A stretch of DNA of 64,000 bases, from contig NC_052665.1 of NCBI RefSeq assembly GCF_016802725.1, forward strand, positions 19,660,501-19,724,500, given 5' to 3'. The notes beneath the pieces were generated by a model. That model did no database searches. It was not told where the DNA came from and saw nothing but the letters and a program-made list of their open reading frames with translations. How positions within the stretch are numbered: position 1 is the stretch's first letter; every line of letters starts with the position of its first letter. This document shows positions 61,828 to 64,000 of the stretch, one piece after another. Origin of the DNA: Solenopsis invicta (lineage: Eukaryota > Arthropoda > Insecta > Hymenoptera > Formicidae). A program made the translations under genes and the position numbers.

Positions 61828-64000
61828 AAAGAAAGGGTGATTATTAGATGTGAGATAGTGAGATACCATATTATAATCTACGTTCTAAGGCCAATAAAAT
61901 TTCTTCATTGTAGTCTATTTAGACATTATAGAATGACTACTGAACATTCACTGCGTTTTTATAAAAACTGAATTTAATTAAAAAAATATATATTATTTTT
62001 GCAAGTAACAATCTATTTTATGAAGTGTTTAATATGATTTAAATGTTTAATGAATTTTATAAAATCTGTTTTGTAGCACTTATTAATATGTAAGATTTAC
62101 GAAGAAACATTAATTTGTTATAAATAATAGTGTTTTTATGACATTAGTAGAGCCTACACAATCCACCTAGCCTACACAATCTCACAAATGCATTCTTTTT
62201 CCCTCCTCAGTAAATTGTAAATTACGTTCGTTTCATATACTTGATAAATTTCTACTTATATGATGATTGACAGAACTCTATGGCTAACAAATTTGTGTTC
62301 ATAAGAATTGTGTCGCGTTAATATTTACAGAATTATTTTAAAAAACAAACTATTCCATCTCTTTCTATGCTCTCTTTCTCACACAGTCTGTCTAATGAGA
62401 ACAAAACCGGCATAATTTCGAAACCATTTATTATAATAAAAAAATATAAAAAATATTTTAAAAAAAGTATATACTGGGGGTTTTTTTAGTATTAAATTAA
62501 AACTGTAATTGTTAAGATATAAGTTATTTTATTACAAACTTTTGTGTCGTAAATTTTTCATCATCGAACGGAACATTTTTATTTTTTTTTAACTAGAAAA
62601 TACATGGAAAATGTAAAATAAAATTTAGTATGTATGCTTTCAACGTAAAATAATTTTCAGAATATGTCCATCAGTATATCCTAAAAAAAAAAAAAATTAA
62701 ATGTGAATGTCTTAATAAAATCACCAGATAAAAATATCGAGTGCAATACAAAAAGATTCAATTGTACTATATTCGAAAGACATGCAATAAACCATCTTCC
62801 CAAGTTTGATCCAATTATTTTCGCAATACGAGAAAGCACGCTGTATCGTGAACAAGCCGAAAACTCGTACGTTATTTTCCGGATGACGTTACAAAATTTC
62901 ACTCGCTCGTGCGCCACTGTAAATTATTGTTTTAATATTTAACTCGGTCGTTTGTGATTTTCATGGCGATGTGCGCCATTCTCAAAATCACGTAGCCAAG
63001 AAATAATTCATATTCGTTACTCGTGCGTGCGATATAAAATTCCAATTGTAATTTTCCTTTGATTTACCGACCGTACGGCTATACTCCATTTGTCGGATGC
63101 ATAAAAGCGCGGATATCGCTAAGCCGCGGACATGATGGGTAATGTGTCGGGGACACTAGCTCGTAAATTGCATACGTGACAATAGTTCCTTCATTTTAGT
63201 GACACCTTTCGTATTGTGCTATTTTTTTCATCTCAAAAATACGTGTACGTGTATATCTCAAAAACAGGCAGAAGATAAAGCAAAAATGTGAAAAAATTCA
63301 TTTAACGCGTGCTTAATGTCTGTTAGAAAAAAAATTGTACAGCTTTTTTTAGAATTTATTCAAGACAGAATCGCTGGACAAGAAAACAAGATTGTTTCAT
63401 TGATCAATTTATGTGTAATCTGTGAGGTCTTTATGTTCAAGTATCTAGTCTATGATTTTAATCTAGTTACTTGTACTCTGTTGCGAGGCGTAATTGTTCC
63501 ATAAGTATCGCGTTTATACAATATATGGTCTAATTGATGACCATTGCGTCTAGCGAATACCTTTACGAGCATTCTCTCGTACATGAAAGCGGAAATTAAA
63601 CGTTAGATGCTGTAATTAATAATAACTAAGTATTGTTGACTATCCATAAAGGTGATAAAATGAAGTAATTAAAGTCTGACTTGTTATACGCGTATTATAA
63701 ACAGTATTCATGGCAAAATCTAATTTCCTGATATTTCATTTTCTGTACTAAAGATTTTTCGAATCGACATTTTCCCTCTGATATACCTATTAAATATTAA
63801 TATTTTTTTAATCAAAATATCGATATTCTCATCTTTATATTTTTTCGTATAGCAATAAATTTTCATTAAATTCAGTTTACTTACATAATTAATTTTAATT
63901 TGTCATAAATGTTTAAAAAAAAAATATGGAAAAATTAAGTAACGGGAACTATTTTTCAGTGAATCCCTTTTTTAAAATTTTTTTCAAATAATTATTTTTC

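Larger units (their letters stand above)
59604..64000. other. mostly AT-rich, no gene recognised
   Basis: A patch at 61400-61660 is GC-richer and holds a 52-codon ORF with a hydrophobic N-terminus (see findings). Patches at 59740-59950, 62810-62920 and 63060-63180 are slightly GC-richer without a convincing frame. The last 400 bases are AT-rich and featureless. Confidence 0.4.

Noticed and set aside
1..64000. CRISPR arrays, bacterial operons, rRNA genes or phage modules
   Set aside because: None is visible; the window is eukaryotic genomic DNA.

Overview
This is a eukaryotic, AT-rich, intron- and intergene-dominated window. No operons, ribosome binding sites or long bacterial-type ORFs are present. 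It looks like an arthropod genome, most likely an insect and plausibly a hymenopteran such as an ant: very AT-rich DNA broken by short CpG-dense islands, long dinucleotide microsatellites, mariner-type transposon remains, and one exon of an animal-type alkaline phosphatase. The organism call is inference; nothing here names a species.

The only gene part I can name with confidence is one internal exon of a membrane-type alkaline phosphatase on the minus strand (44339-44586), with a good splice acceptor and donor and the N-terminal metal-binding motif. No other exon of that gene could be found, so its introns are long or its other exons lie outside. Near the left end (287-688, minus strand) a GC-richer patch reads as protein in three overlapping frames, as expected of a broken or frameshifted small gene of unknown identity.

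The striking content is inverted-repeat, mobile-element DNA. From left to right: a 1.29 kb TA-flanked element with about 100-bp terminal inverted repeats (2069-3361); a tRNA-like SINE fragment next to a GT microsatellite (13.4-13.6 kb); two inverted repeats at 29.6-30.1 kb; a 172-bp fold-back element (43820-43991); a 442-bp palindrome with a GC-rich core (46581-47022); a mariner derivative built from two opposed 3' halves (50820-51486); a 685-bp fold-back MITE (57157-57841); and a degenerate inverted repeat at 59.3-59.6 kb. Four of these lie on either side of, or within about 14 kb of, the alkaline phosphatase exon.

Layout: 1-5.9 kb AT-rich with the broken coding patch and the long-TIR element; 5.9-8.5 kb two CpG-dense islands split by an AT-rich, poly(A)-ended insert; 8.5-18 kb AT-rich with microsatellites and the SINE; 18-19.5 kb the most CpG-dense non-coding island; 19.5-43.8 kb mostly featureless AT-rich DNA; 43.8-59.6 kb the alkaline phosphatase exon and the fold-back cluster, with a possible TATA promoter and first-exon donor at 55.5-55.67 kb; 59.6-64 kb AT-rich with a few small repeats. 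All boundaries were read by eye, without alignment software or database search.
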